Notes: generated from the letters alone by a model not told the origin. Counted from the stretch's first letter, positions 8,432-17,835 are shown. The stretch: 64,000 bases of DNA from Pseudobutyrivibrio ruminis (GCF_015057245.1 NZ_SVET01000001.1:62001-126000); one strand, 5' to 3'. Translations and numbers: made by a program.

Positions 8432-8493
8432 TATAAAAGACTATATTGTGCTTGTCAACACGATATACCACTATATGTAGTTGTCAGATAATT

Positions 8494-9699
8494 TTAAAGT
8501 AACTCTAAAGTCTTGCGGATTTCAATGATGAAATCACGTGAATTAAGGACTGTTGGGTTTTCGATAGATGTGATGAGAGCTAAATCCTTTGTCATCTTAC
8601 CATCTTCAATCGTTTTGATGCATGCTTTCTCAAGCTTATCAGCAAATGCAGAAAGCTCAGGAATATTGTCTAATTCACCGCGCTTTCTAAGAGCACCTGT
8701 CCAGGCAAAAATGGTGGCCACAGAGTTTGTTGATGTCTCCTCGCCTTTTAAATGCTTGTAATAGTGGCGCTGAACAGTACCGTGAGCAGCTTCATACTCA
8801 TAGTAGCCAGCTGGTGAAACAAGTACTGATGTCATCATGGCAAGTGAACCAAATGCTGATGAAATCATATCACTCATTACATCTCCATCATAGTTCTTAC
8901 AAGCCCAAATGAAACCGCCTTCAGATTTCATTACACGAGCAACCGCATCATCGATAAGTGTATAGAAATATTCGATTCCTGCCTTATCAAATGCGTCCTT
9001 ATAATCTTTATCAAAGATTTCCTGGAACACATCCTTGAATCTATGATCATATTTCTTTGAAATAGTATCCTTTGTAGCAAACCAAAGATCCTGCTTTGTA
9101 TCTAAAGCGTACTTAAAGCAACTATGAGCAAAGCTTTCGATAGAATTATCAAGATTGTGCTGTCCCTGAACAACACCAGGACCATTAAATGTATGAACAA
9201 GAGAACGCTCTTCTGTTCCGTCTTCAGCTGTGTATACAAGCTCAACTTTTCCAGCTCCTGGAATTCTCATTTCAGTGTTCTTGTATACATCACCGTAAGC
9301 ATGACGAGCAATTGTAATAGGCTTTTTCCAAGATTTAACATTTGGTTCGATTCCTTTTACAACAATAGGAGCTCTGAATACTGTACCATCAAGGATTGCA
9401 CGAATTGTACCATTTGGACTCTTCCACATTTCCTTAAGGTTGTATTCAGTCATGCGTGCTGCATTAGGAGTGATTGTTGCGCACTTAACAGCAACTCCAT
9501 ATTTCTTTGTGGCTTCAGCTGACTCCACTGTAACTTTGTCGTCTGTCTCGTTTCTATGCTCTAAACCTAAGTCATAATACTCTGTCTTCAAATCAATAAA
9601 TGGAAGCAAAAGCTCATCCTTAATCATCTTCCAAAGGATACGAGTCATCTCGTCGCCATCCATCTCAACCAAAGGTGTCGTCATCTGAATTTTGCTCAT
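8494..9699 (-). CDS. icd: NADP-dependent isocitrate dehydrogenase, eukaryote-like (type II) dimeric form
   Basis: This 401-residue enzyme converts isocitrate to 2-oxoglutarate and CO2. The sequence is of the class shared by eukaryotic cytosolic/mitochondrial IDH and some bacteria. It has SPNGTIRAILDGTVFRAPI in the substrate loop, the metal aspartates around DDAVARVMKSEGG and NYDGDVMSD, and YEYEAAHGTVQRHY in the NADP-binding region. E. coli-type Icd lacks these exact blocks. In an anaerobe without an evident full citric acid cycle it would supply 2-oxoglutarate for glutamate synthesis. RBS AGGAGA. It lies downstream of leuS with a hairpin between them. Confidence 0.95.
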   Translation of the reverse strand: MSKIQMTTPLVEMDGDEMTRILWKMIKDELLLPFIDLKTEYYDLGLEHRNETDDKVTVESAEATKKYGVAVKCATITPNAARMTEYNLKEMWKSPNGTIRAILDGTVFRAPIVVKGIEPNVKSWKKPITIARHAYGDVYKNTEMRIPGAGKVELVYTAEDGTEERSLVHTFNGPGVVQGQHNLDNSIESFAHSCFKYALDTKQDLWFATKDTISKKYDHRFKDVFQEIFDKDYKDAFDKAGIEYFYTLIDDAVARVMKSEGGFIWACKNYDGDVMSDMISSAFGSLAMMTSVLVSPAGYYEYEAAHGTVQRHYYKHLKGEETSTNSVATIFAWTGALRKRGELDNIPELSAFADKLEKACIKTIEDGKMTKDLALITSIENPTVLNSRDFIIEIRKTLELL

Positions 9700-9722
9700 A
9701 CATTATCTCCTTAACCCAGTCC

Positions 9723-9746
9723 GCCAGTAGCTATCAAGCTACTGGC
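9723..9746 (-). other. Intercistronic hairpin between leuS and icd
   Basis: A perfect 10-bp inverted repeat with a 4-base loop (9723-9732, 9737-9746) sits 24 bp upstream of the icd start. No T run follows on the minus strand, so it does not look like a classic terminator. It could be a processing or stability element, or a weak attenuator. Confidence 0.5.
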
Positions 9747-9770
9747 TCAATTAACAATCAAATTACAGTA

Positions 9771-12176
9771 CTACTTTACCACGAGGTTTACGATTTTGTT
9801 TGGAACGTAAATCTCTTTAACAAGGTTCTTGCCATCGAGAGCCTTTGCTACATTTTCGTCAGCCTTTGCAGTTGCAAGAGCTTCATCCTTATCGCATCCG
9901 TTAGGGATTGTGATTGTAGCCTTAAGCTTTCCATTTACCTGAACAGCGATTTCAATTGTAGATTCCACAATCTTCTTAGGGTCATATTCTGGCCACTGTG
10001 AAAGTGAGCAGTATCCTTCACCGCCAAGCTCAGCGTACATTTCCTCGCAAAGATGAGGAGCAAATGGGCAAAGAATCTTTACAAGAAGTATAAGGTTATC
10101 CTTTGTGATATGACCTTCAGCAACAATATCATTAAGAAGTCCCATCATCGCAGCAATAGCTGTGTTGAACTTCATAGCTTCGATATCTTCTGATACCTTC
10201 TTGATTGTCTTATGAATACCTGTTTCAATCTTTTCGCTATTTGCTTCATCTGTAACGATGTCAGTAAGACCTGCAAATCTCTCAAGGAATCTCTTACATC
10301 CACGAACTGAAGCATCTGACCAAGGAGCAGCTGCGCCGTAGTCGCCCATGAATAATACGTATGTACGAAGTGTATCGGCACCGTATGCATCTACGATATC
10401 AAGTGGATCGATTACGTTTCCACGTGACTTAGACATCTTCTGTCCATCCTCGCCAAGGATCATACCCTGAGCACTTCTCTTCTTGTATGGCTCTGGAGTA
10501 TTAACAACACCAAGGTCATAAAGGAAGTGATGCCAGAAACGTGAGTAAATCAAGTGACGAGTAACGTGCTCCATACCACCGTTGTACCAATCTACTGGCA
10601 TCCAGTAGTTGAGCTTTTCTCTAGCAGCAAATTCGTTGTCATTATGTGGGTCGATGTAACGAAGGAAATACCAAGAAGAACCAGCCCACTGAGGCATAGT
10701 ATCAGTCTCACGCTTTGCAGCGCCGCCACACTTAGGACATTTGCAATTTACAAAGCTTTCTACTCTAGCAAGTGGAGACTCTCCATCTGTACCAGGCTCA
10801 AACTTCTCCATTACAGGAAGTTTAAGTGGAAGCTCCTCATATGGAACTGCAACATCGCCACATGTAGGACAATGTACAATTGGAATAGGCTCACCCCAGT
10901 AACGCTGTCTGTTAAATGCCCAGTCTTTCATCTTGAACTGAACACCAGCCTTACCGCAGCCTTTTCTTTCAAGCTCCTGAATCATTCTATCGATTGAGTC
11001 CTTTTTGTTGTTAAGACCATTAAGGAACTCAGAGTTAATCATGTTTCCTTCGCCTGTGTAAGCTTCTTTTGTAACATCTCCACCCTCAATAACAGGGATG
11101 ATATCGATACCAAACTTAGTAGCGAAATCCCAGTCACGCTGATCATGAGCAGGAACGGCCATAATAGCGCCAGTACCGTAGCCCATCATTACGTAATCTG
11201 AAATGAATACAGGAATCTTCTTTCCTGTGATTGGGTTGATTGCATCGAAGCCCTCAACACGAACCCCAGTCTTGTCCTTTGAAACAAGCTGTGTACGCTC
11301 AAACTCAGACTTCTTCTGGCACTCTGCTCTGTAAGCCAAGATAGCGTCCATGTTAGAAATCTTGTCTGCATATTTATCAATATATGGATGCTCAGGAGCA
11401 ATAACCATAAATGTAACACCGCAAAGTGTATCTGGACGTGTTGTGTAAATCTCAAGCTTATCTTCGATTCCTTCAAGTGTGAAGTTTACGAAAGCACCCT
11501 TTGATTTACCAATCCAGTTAACCTGCTGCTGCTTGATATTCTCTGGGAAATCAAGACCATCAAGTCCCTGAAGAAGCTTATCAGCGTACTCTGTAATACG
11601 AAGATACCAAACGTCCTTTTCCTTCTGGATAACATCTGTATCGCAGATATCACATTTACCACCCTGTGAATCCTCGTTTGAAAGTACTACCTTACAATGT
11701 GGGCAGTAGTTAACAAGAGTCTTATCTCTGAAAACAAGGCCCTTCTCGAACATCTTAAGGAAAATCCACTGAGTCCACTTGTAGTAGTCCTCCTGTGTAG
11801 TGTCGATTGTACGACTATAATCAAAAGAGAATCCTACACTCTTAAGCTGAGTAGTAAATTTCTTGATATTGTCATCTGTAATTTTTCTAGGATGAGTGTT
11901 TGTCTTTACAGCGTAATTCTCTGTAGGAAGACCAAATGCATCAAAACCGATAGGGAATAATACATTGTATCCCTGCATTCTTCGCTTTCTAGATACTACC
12001 TCAACTGAAGAATAAGCCTTGATATGTCCAACGTGCATACCAGCACCAGATGGATATGGAAACTCTACAAGACCATAGAATTTTGGCTTATCAGAACCGT
12101 CAACAGCTTTGAAAATCTCGTCCTTTTCCCAAGCTGCTTGCCATTTTTTCTCAATAGCTTTAAAGTTATGTTTCAT
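9771..12176 (-). CDS. leuS: Leucyl-tRNA synthetase
   Basis: This class Ia synthetase of 801 residues charges tRNA-Leu with leucine. It shows the HIGH-type motif HVGH near residue 41 (YPSGAGMHVGHIKAY), the CP1 editing domain, zinc-ribbon cysteine pairs (CPHC, CDIC), and KMSKS (QKMSKSRGN). I choose the ATG at 12174-12176, preceded by GAGGTGA, over an in-frame start eight codons upstream. The space to the upstream gene is only 88 bp and mostly terminator, so there is no room for a T-box leader, which is unusual for a synthetase gene in this phylum but not rare. Confidence 0.97.
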   Translation of the reverse strand: MKHNFKAIEKKWQAAWEKDEIFKAVDGSDKPKFYGLVEFPYPSGAGMHVGHIKAYSSVEVVSRKRRMQGYNVLFPIGFDAFGLPTENYAVKTNTHPRKITDDNIKKFTTQLKSVGFSFDYSRTIDTTQEDYYKWTQWIFLKMFEKGLVFRDKTLVNYCPHCKVVLSNEDSQGGKCDICDTDVIQKEKDVWYLRITEYADKLLQGLDGLDFPENIKQQQVNWIGKSKGAFVNFTLEGIEDKLEIYTTRPDTLCGVTFMVIAPEHPYIDKYADKISNMDAILAYRAECQKKSEFERTQLVSKDKTGVRVEGFDAINPITGKKIPVFISDYVMMGYGTGAIMAVPAHDQRDWDFATKFGIDIIPVIEGGDVTKEAYTGEGNMINSEFLNGLNNKKDSIDRMIQELERKGCGKAGVQFKMKDWAFNRQRYWGEPIPIVHCPTCGDVAVPYEELPLKLPVMEKFEPGTDGESPLARVESFVNCKCPKCGGAAKRETDTMPQWAGSSWYFLRYIDPHNDNEFAAREKLNYWMPVDWYNGGMEHVTRHLIYSRFWHHFLYDLGVVNTPEPYKKRSAQGMILGEDGQKMSKSRGNVIDPLDIVDAYGADTLRTYVLFMGDYGAAAPWSDASVRGCKRFLERFAGLTDIVTDEANSEKIETGIHKTIKKVSEDIEAMKFNTAIAAMMGLLNDIVAEGHITKDNLILLVKILCPFAPHLCEEMYAELGGEGYCSLSQWPEYDPKKIVESTIEIAVQVNGKLKATITIPNGCDKDEALATAKADENVAKALDGKNLVKEIYVPNKIVNLVVK

Positions 12177-12217
12177 TTTCTCACCTCGTAATCTATACAA
12201 CTAACCGAAATTATAAT

Positions 12218-12258
12218 AAAAGCTGTAGAGTTTTGCAATGAAAACATCTACAGCTTTT
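12218..12258 (-). terminator. Rho-independent terminator after the HTH membrane protein
   Basis: A 12-bp inverted repeat (12218-12229 with 12247-12258) with a 17-base loop begins 6 bp after the stop of the upstream gene. It is followed by an AT-rich tract on the minus strand, and it isolates leuS from the genes upstream. Confidence 0.65.
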
Positions 12259-12264
12259 TAATAA

Positions 12265-13464
12265 TTATCGCTCTTGTCCTGTGGTAACACGGCCTTCTTC
12301 CTCGGGGTCATACCCTGTCCAAATGTCGTCACCAAAATTGTAATAATAAATGCTAAATCGCTCTAATGAATTACCTTCAAAAACATATGAAGATAAATCT
12401 TTCAATAAATAGTCTTTATATTTTACCAGATGCCCTCCATTAATAAGGCTATCTGGATATGATAGATATACATAAACAATTTTATTATCATCGTCATCAA
12501 GTAACGCATACTCATATACACTACTATGACCATCAGATGCAATATACGCAGGATAATTATAAGACTCCTCGTCATACAAAATCTCGTTTATGTGATAGTC
12601 ACTATCTTCCTTGATAGTGTCATAGATAGTACATCTAATTTCAGATAAACGTTCTACTTCCTTATCATAATTCTCATCTGTATACGTGGCCTCTAAAATT
12701 ATGTCGCCATCTGTATCAAAAAGCCCTGTTTTAAGAAAATACTCATAGTCTGAGGATAACATATCAGATACATCGTCAGGAAATATTAATAAACTACTGT
12801 TTATATCTCCTCCGTATTCCTCTAATATGTATTCTTTATCATAGTTTTCAATTCCCGTTTTATGTACATAAGGTTGCGACATTTCATAAAAGCAAAGAAC
12901 ATATATAAATAAAAATACAAGAATAAATCGCAAACTAAATATAGCAAGAACACCTACAATAACTTTTACAACTAGACCAAAATGCTTTTTCTTCGCCAGC
13001 TTTTGCAAAATGCCATTAGTATACAAAGTGGTTATTGCCATACCAACAAAGCCAAGAAAAGAAAATAGAATTGCCAATGCTCTCATAAAATTGGGCTCAT
13101 AATTAATACATTGAAGCGCAATTGCAAGAGTAAGTAAAAATGTCCCTGTTAAACTAAAGCCTCTTACCCAATTAAGCAGGTTAGTCTTTTCAGCATCTGC
13201 ATAATCAGCCATTTTTTCAGCAACATCATGTAATTCTTCATTCATCATATCGCTTTTTCTTTCACCTTCAATTATCTCGCGAACGTCTACATCAAAAAAG
13301 TCAGCGATTTCTACCAGCAAAGATATATCTGGTAAATTACTTCCAGTCTCCCATCTTGATATAGTTCTTGAGCTCACATTGAAAACCTGGGCAAGCATTT
13401 CTTGAGTCATTTGTTTTTCATTTCTAAGTTGTTTTAAAAACTTGCCAATTTTCTGTTGATCCAA
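12265..13464 (-). CDS. XRE-family HTH protein with C-terminal membrane and extracellular domains
   Basis: This 399-residue protein has an N-terminal Cro/C1-type HTH (about residues 6-62; MTQEMLAQVFNVSSRTISRW). Four hydrophobic stretches follow at about 98-205. A polar C-terminal domain (about 210-399) is rich in Asp, Glu and Tyr and may lie outside the cell. HTH-membrane fusions are often one-component regulators or accessory proteins of unknown signal. The start codon is TTG, with a GGAGGA 8 nt upstream. It lies beside a GH114-like lipoprotein and two membrane proteins that may form its regulon. The ligand is unknown. Confidence 0.8.
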   Translation of the reverse strand: MDQQKIGKFLKQLRNEKQMTQEMLAQVFNVSSRTISRWETGSNLPDISLLVEIADFFDVDVREIIEGERKSDMMNEELHDVAEKMADYADAEKTNLLNWVRGFSLTGTFLLTLAIALQCINYEPNFMRALAILFSFLGFVGMAITTLYTNGILQKLAKKKHFGLVVKVIVGVLAIFSLRFILVFLFIYVLCFYEMSQPYVHKTGIENYDKEYILEEYGGDINSSLLIFPDDVSDMLSSDYEYFLKTGLFDTDGDIILEATYTDENYDKEVERLSEIRCTIYDTIKEDSDYHINEILYDEESYNYPAYIASDGHSSVYEYALLDDDDNKIVYVYLSYPDSLINGGHLVKYKDYLLKDLSSYVFEGNSLERFSIYYYNFGDDIWTGYDPEEEGRVTTGQER

Positions 13465-13511
13465 AGTGAATTTCCTCCTTTCGTTGATAATTGAAGTATA
13501 AAATACAAGCT

Positions 13512-13547
13512 AAAAATTAACAGGACACAAAACGAGAGTGCCCTGTT
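13512..13547 (-). terminator. Rho-independent terminator after the GH114-like gene
   Basis: A 10-bp stem with one wobble (13519-13528 with 13538-13547) and a 9-base loop is followed on the minus strand by AATTTTT. A second perfect 9-bp repeat (around 13555-13574) lies just before it, next to the gene's stop codon, but has no T run. Confidence 0.75.
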
Positions 13548-13574
13548 TTAAGCCATTAGACAAGGTTGTCTAAT

Positions 13575-14390
13575 TTATTTTAATTCAAGCGAATGTGATA
13601 TGTATGGGATATAACCCATTTTGCTAGCATAGTTATATGCCTCTTCTTCTACCTCGGAATCATTTGTATATTCCAGTACATATGCATCTTTATTATCATC
13701 CAAGACCATATTTAAGTAATCGCTAAAATACTCTCTGTCTTCATCGGTATTAACACTAAAGGAATCGTTTTCCCAATCAATGCAAGTGTAAACACTCTCC
13801 TGATTAACACCATCTAAAATAGCATCCAAAGAATAATAGCGATTATAATACTCGGTTACATAGGAATCCCCGCCGTTAATAAGAACATATCCGCCTTTAT
13901 CTTTTAAATCCTCCAGTATGTTTGATACACCAGAAAAGATTTCTTCTGTAGGATACTGATAATAAACATCGCAATTATCTACAAAAAATCCATCGACGCC
14001 CTTATCCATAAGTTCATCGGCCTTGGCGGAAATAAACTGCTGCCATTTTTCCTGAGAAACATCAACCCACTGTTCATCCTCCCAGTTTTCATATGTTCCT
14101 AGAGTTATATCTTCATAATCGCTGTAATAATCTCTAAAATTCTCTATAGAACCTATATTAAGATACGTATAAACGATATGACCATCAACTTGTAAACTTG
14201 AAATCTCTTCAGAAGAATAATACTGAGCATCAATAACAATTGTAGATGGTAAATCTCTGTCCTCTAAATCCTCAGGATTAGCCCCTATGTATACGCCATA
14301 TTCATGGGAGGGCTCAATGCTGCCACAGCCAAGAAAACATAATAATGTTGATAAGCAAACAGAAATAATACAAATCTTACTGAACTTCAT
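13575..14390 (-). CDS. GH114-like (endo-alpha-1,4-polygalactosaminidase family) lipoprotein
   Basis: This 271-residue protein has a signal peptide with lipobox FLGC (Cys22) and a TIM-barrel-like domain. The barrel shows strand-end acidic residues: VIDAQYYSSEEI, VYTYLNIGSIEN, GVDGFFVDNCDVYYQYP and YVLINGGDSYV, which match the GH114/TM1410-like family. Named members cleave galactosaminogalactan-like polymers; many are uncharacterised. It would act on the outer face of the membrane. Its start overlaps the end of the upstream membrane protein gene by 14 bp. Substrate is not inferable. The family call is medium confidence, the lipoprotein call higher. Confidence 0.75.
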   Translation of the reverse strand: MKFSKICIISVCLSTLLCFLGCGSIEPSHEYGVYIGANPEDLEDRDLPSTIVIDAQYYSSEEISSLQVDGHIVYTYLNIGSIENFRDYYSDYEDITLGTYENWEDEQWVDVSQEKWQQFISAKADELMDKGVDGFFVDNCDVYYQYPTEEIFSGVSNILEDLKDKGGYVLINGGDSYVTEYYNRYYSLDAILDGVNQESVYTCIDWENDSFSVNTDEDREYFSDYLNMVLDDNKDAYVLEYTNDSEVEEEAYNYASKMGYIPYISHSLELK

Positions 14391-15609
14391 CTATGTAATA
14401 TACCTCTACACCCAAAATATCTTTTGCAATATATAATCTTAGTTCATCCTCATAACCTTCGGTGGCCAGATAATATATTTCATCCGAAACACTCATTTCT
14501 TCTTCAGTAAATGACTCTGAATCAACTGTCAGATAATGAGTATCTGGACCTCTGTTACTATGATGTATTTCAGCATCTACAATAGTTAACTCTTCCTCAG
14601 ATTCAACTTGCGCTGTAACTACAGATATTGAATCTGATAAAAGCCATCCGCTATATACTCCAAGAATTGCCACACAAACATAAAAATATTTTTTATATTC
14701 TCTTTCTTTTGGAAGAACGCCAAACAGTAAAGTGACAATAACAGCAAAGCAAATAATTTCAATCGTAAATACGGTATAATTCACATGATTAATATTCAAA
14801 AATACCTTTAACAAACCAAACAAAGATGCAACAGCTGCGCACCAGATAGGAACTTCACCCGATGCATACATACTTTTATCATAATTAGTTTTGTCTTTAT
14901 GCTCGAAAACCATGTAATTTCTGAATATTATAAAGTATACCCATGCTACGAGTATGCAAATAATATAAATCATGCAGAATAATTTGGTGTCAATAATCAA
15001 AGAAATACAAGGCACTGCAAACAGAAGAAATCCTAAAACATAATTTACATTTTGAAGAATCTTAACTTTATTTCTTCTTGATTCTTTTTCTTCTTTAGTG
15101 ATGGTTTTGTCTGTAGACCAATTGTCTTCTACGAAATAATCTCCAACTGATTTATTAGCATCCTCTTGGATACGAGCATCTACTTCCTCTGCACTGGAAA
15201 TCTCCTCGGCAAATCTTCTGGCGTTTACCATATTAAGTTCAAGACCTACAAGCTTTTTTCCTTCGTAATCATATAAAACAATACATTCATCCTGTGGTGA
15301 AAGCTTAACTGGACGAATTTCATATCTGGCAATATCAGCTCTACTGAAGCTCTTAGATAAACCTATAAAAGGTGTATATAAATATTCTCTTCCTTCTTTA
15401 ATGACATATAATCCACGTCTGAAGTAATCCAATAATATAAGTCCGCCTAAAAGCGCTACTATTATAGCAGCTCCAAAACATACTGACTGTCCATTTTCAG
15501 GACTTATAAATAGGCCTAGAATAGCTAATCCAATTGCAACTATCTCAACAAAAATACCCAAACCTATAACGATACCAGACTCATGTACTTTATAATCATA
15601 TTCTGTCAT
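14377..15609 (-). CDS. Polytopic membrane protein of unknown function
   Basis: This 410-residue protein has two N-terminal hydrophobic segments (about residues 13-33 and 42-62), a PH-like or bPH-type soluble stretch (about 65-160), then further transmembrane segments (about 190-330) and a short polar C-terminal domain. I do not recognise a named family. It sits 21 bp downstream of a DUF3592-like membrane protein and overlaps the GH114-like lipoprotein gene downstream, so the three look like one operon. A GGGAGG site precedes the ATG. Confidence 0.75.
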   Translation of the reverse strand: MTEYDYKVHESGIVIGLGIFVEIVAIGLAILGLFISPENGQSVCFGAAIIVALLGGLILLDYFRRGLYVIKEGREYLYTPFIGLSKSFSRADIARYEIRPVKLSPQDECIVLYDYEGKKLVGLELNMVNARRFAEEISSAEEVDARIQEDANKSVGDYFVEDNWSTDKTITKEEKESRRNKVKILQNVNYVLGFLLFAVPCISLIIDTKLFCMIYIICILVAWVYFIIFRNYMVFEHKDKTNYDKSMYASGEVPIWCAAVASLFGLLKVFLNINHVNYTVFTIEIICFAVIVTLLFGVLPKEREYKKYFYVCVAILGVYSGWLLSDSISVVTAQVESEEELTIVDAEIHHSNRGPDTHYLTVDSESFTEEEMSVSDEIYYLATEGYEDELRLYIAKDILGVEVYYIDEVQ

Positions 15610-15630
15610 TGAACTATATCCTCCCGCATA

Positions 15631-16350
15631 TTAGGTGTAATCTCTTACCATGTCTGCAGCCTTATCTACAGCATCTACGTAGTACTTTTTGAAATTATCA
15701 GGATCCACATAAATATCAATGGAATCTCCGGTCTTGTAGGAATCCCATGGATTGAAATCTAAAGTATCACTCTTAAACTTATAAATATAACCGTCTGTAG
15801 GATTCTTATACTTGCAATAAATTCTAAAAGGATGTCTACCATTAATTGTTATGCTGTAATCCTGCTCCATAGATTCGATTTCACCATAAATATGCTGGCC
15901 ACGTTCCAGCAATCCTGCCTTCTTTTTCTTGTTAAGAATACTAACAATAAGAATAATGTAACCAATTAAGGCAAATAGTCCTCCTAAGCCAACAAACATC
16001 AAAGTAAAGAATAAATCACCGTCGCTGGTATGAACATCTGTAGGGTTATCAGGGTCAATAAGCAAATCTATTTCTTGCCCCTCATACATACTACTTGAAT
16101 AGAAATCCAAGTGGACATCCTCGTAATATTCTCCGTCAAATTCAAACGAAACAAAAACATCATAATCAGTTTCATCTCCACGATCATCAACGATGATATT
16201 GTCAATTACACCATTCACTTCAACTGCGGATTCTTTAAACTGAGACGATTTTACATTTGTCATAATTCCAACGATAATTAAAATCGTTCCCACTAGCGCA
16301 AATATACCGCCAAAGATAGCCATAAAATACTTTGTCATAAACTTATTCAT
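15631..16350 (-). CDS. DUF3592-like membrane protein
   Basis: This protein of about 239 residues has an N-terminal transmembrane helix, an extracytoplasmic beta-rich domain, a second helix near the middle (LMFVGLGGLFALIGYIILIVSIL) and a cytoplasmic beta-rich repeat of the first domain. The pattern is soluble stretch, YEGQEIDLLIDPDNPTDV, helix, then TGDSIDIYVDPDNFKKYYVD. Duplicated DxxIxVDPDNP motifs of this kind are typical of DUF3592. I use the ATG at 16348-16350, which follows GGGAGG at good spacing, not the TTG further upstream. It is the first gene of the presumed operon with the GH114-like lipoprotein. Function unknown. Confidence 0.75.
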   Translation of the reverse strand: MNKFMTKYFMAIFGGIFALVGTILIIVGIMTNVKSSQFKESAVEVNGVIDNIIVDDRGDETDYDVFVSFEFDGEYYEDVHLDFYSSSMYEGQEIDLLIDPDNPTDVHTSDGDLFFTLMFVGLGGLFALIGYIILIVSILNKKKKAGLLERGQHIYGEIESMEQDYSITINGRHPFRIYCKYKNPTDGYIYKFKSDTLDFNPWDSYKTGDSIDIYVDPDNFKKYYVDAVDKAADMVRDYT

Positions 16351-16469
16351 AAATATATTCCTCCCGTTAAACAAAATATATTTTCGTATAATACTTAAAA
16401 GAATTCAAGTATTGTCATATAAAAATTTATTCTATTGCAATTCCTACATGTGCCTAATAAAATACCCAT

Positions 16470-17438
16470 ATGAAGAAATTATATTTAGCTCCACTTGAGG
16501 GCGTAACAGACAGCATTTATAGAAATACTTTTTGCAAATATTATGGCGGCGTAGATAAGGTTTACACCCCATTCATATCTCCTAATTCTACTTTTAAATT
16601 TACAACAAGAGAATTCAAAGATATTGATCCTGATAAAAATGATGTCAATATCACCGTTCCTCAATTATTAACCAATAACGAAGATCATTTTTTATGGGCA
16701 GCTGCTGAAATAGCAGCTTTAGGCTTTAAAGAAATCAATTTTAACCTTGGTTGTCCAAGTGGTACTGTAGTTGCCAAGAAAAAAGGTTCAGGACTTTTGT
16801 ATTACCCTGAGGAATTGGATATGATGCTTGATAGCGTCTTCAATAGACTTGAAACAGAATGTGCAATCAAAAATGCTAAGGTACCAAATATTTCAATTAA
16901 AACTCGCCTTGGCAAGGTAGAACCAGAAGAATTCTATGAAATACTTGGTATTTATAATAAGTATCCTATTTCAGAATTGACTATCCATCCAAGAATTCAA
17001 TCAGATTATTATAGAGAGCCAATCAAAATGGAATTCTTTGATTATGCAATGGCAAATTCCAAACACCCTATTGTATACAATGGAGATTTAACCTCAGTAA
17101 ATGATATAAAGCTTATAGAGGAAAAATATCCCAACGTAAATGCGATAATGCTTGGACGCGGTTTGATTTCAAATCCAGAATTAGCGTCAAACTACAATAA
17201 TCAAATAGATAACCAAACTATTGATTTAGATACATTCAAAAAGTTCCACGATGAATTGCTAAATCAATATATTGAAATCCTTTCAGGTGAAAAGCCTGTA
17301 TTACACCGTATGAAAGAGTTCTGGTCTTTCTGGCAATCAAATTTTAATAACTGTGAAAAAGCAATCAAAAAAATCAGAAAAGCAAACAAAATCCAGGAAT
17401 ACAAAGATTACGTTGCTCTTCTGTTAAATAATTACTGA
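16470..17438 (+). CDS. tRNA-dihydrouridine synthase family protein
   Basis: This 322-residue flavoenzyme reduces uridine to dihydrouridine in tRNA. It has the N-terminal LAPLEGVTDSIYRN (FMN loop), the catalytic cysteine in NFNLGCPSGTVVAKKKGSG (near residue 95), and the C-terminal FMN phosphate site around IVYNGDLTS and MLGRGLISNPEL. The family assignment is firm; which tRNA positions it modifies is not readable. It is one of few plus-strand genes here, and its 3' end overlaps a convergent zinc-ribbon gene by 7 bp. Confidence 0.94.
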   Translation: MKKLYLAPLEGVTDSIYRNTFCKYYGGVDKVYTPFISPNSTFKFTTREFKDIDPDKNDVNITVPQLLTNNEDHFLWAAAEIAALGFKEINFNLGCPSGTVVAKKKGSGLLYYPEELDMMLDSVFNRLETECAIKNAKVPNISIKTRLGKVEPEEFYEILGIYNKYPISELTIHPRIQSDYYREPIKMEFFDYAMANSKHPIVYNGDLTSVNDIKLIEEKYPNVNAIMLGRGLISNPELASNYNNQIDNQTIDLDTFKKFHDELLNQYIEILSGEKPVLHRMKEFWSFWQSNFNNCEKAIKKIRKANKIQEYKDYVALLLNNY

Positions 17439-17698
17439 TTAACTGCTATAGCTTCTGGAGCTACAATTGCTTCTTTAGCTATAGCTTTTGTTATAATTCC
17501 ACCTCTTTCGCAGATTGGGCAAACCTCATAATATGTTGACGACAACGGAAGAACCGGAACAAAGAATAATGTAAAATACAGCCTATTTCTTACAATCTTG
17601 TAATGGGAAACATTGTTACAATGTGGACATTTGTACAACTGACGATTGTCTACTCCCATCTCTTTATTCATTCTTCTGGTACCAAATAAAATTAACAT
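17432..17698 (-). CDS. Small zinc-ribbon protein
   Basis: This 88-residue protein carries two CxxC pairs (CPHC and CPIC) separated by about 35 residues, with a hydrophobic stretch (LYFTLFFVPVLPLS) between them, as in the zinc-ribbon family found with DUF-type membrane-associated proteins. An AAGGAGA site precedes the ATG. It converges on the dus gene and the two coding ends overlap by 7 bp. Function unknown. Confidence 0.75.
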   Translation of the reverse strand: MLILFGTRRMNKEMGVDNRQLYKCPHCNNVSHYKIVRNRLYFTLFFVPVLPLSSTYYEVCPICERGGIITKAIAKEAIVAPEAIAVNQ

Positions 17699-17784
17699 AA
17701 CTTTTCTCCTTTTAATTGTTTATCTAGGTAGTATATTAATACTTACTATACGTAAAGTCAATACTAAAGTTGCAATTAACTACT

Positions 17785-17813
17785 AAAAAAGAGGCTACCA
17801 TTCGGTAGCCCCT
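17785..17813 (-). terminator. Rho-independent terminator after the EF-G-like gene
   Basis: GGCTACC pairs with GGTAGCC (17793-17799, 17804-17810) around a 4-base loop, and six T follow on the minus strand. Confidence 0.85.
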
Positions 17814-17835
17814 TAGTTTACTTTTTATCTGTTAT

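Noticed and set aside
12177..12264. T-box leader before leuS
   Set aside because: Only 88 bp separate the upstream stop from the leuS start and most of it is a terminator hairpin; no T-box motif or specifier loop is visible.
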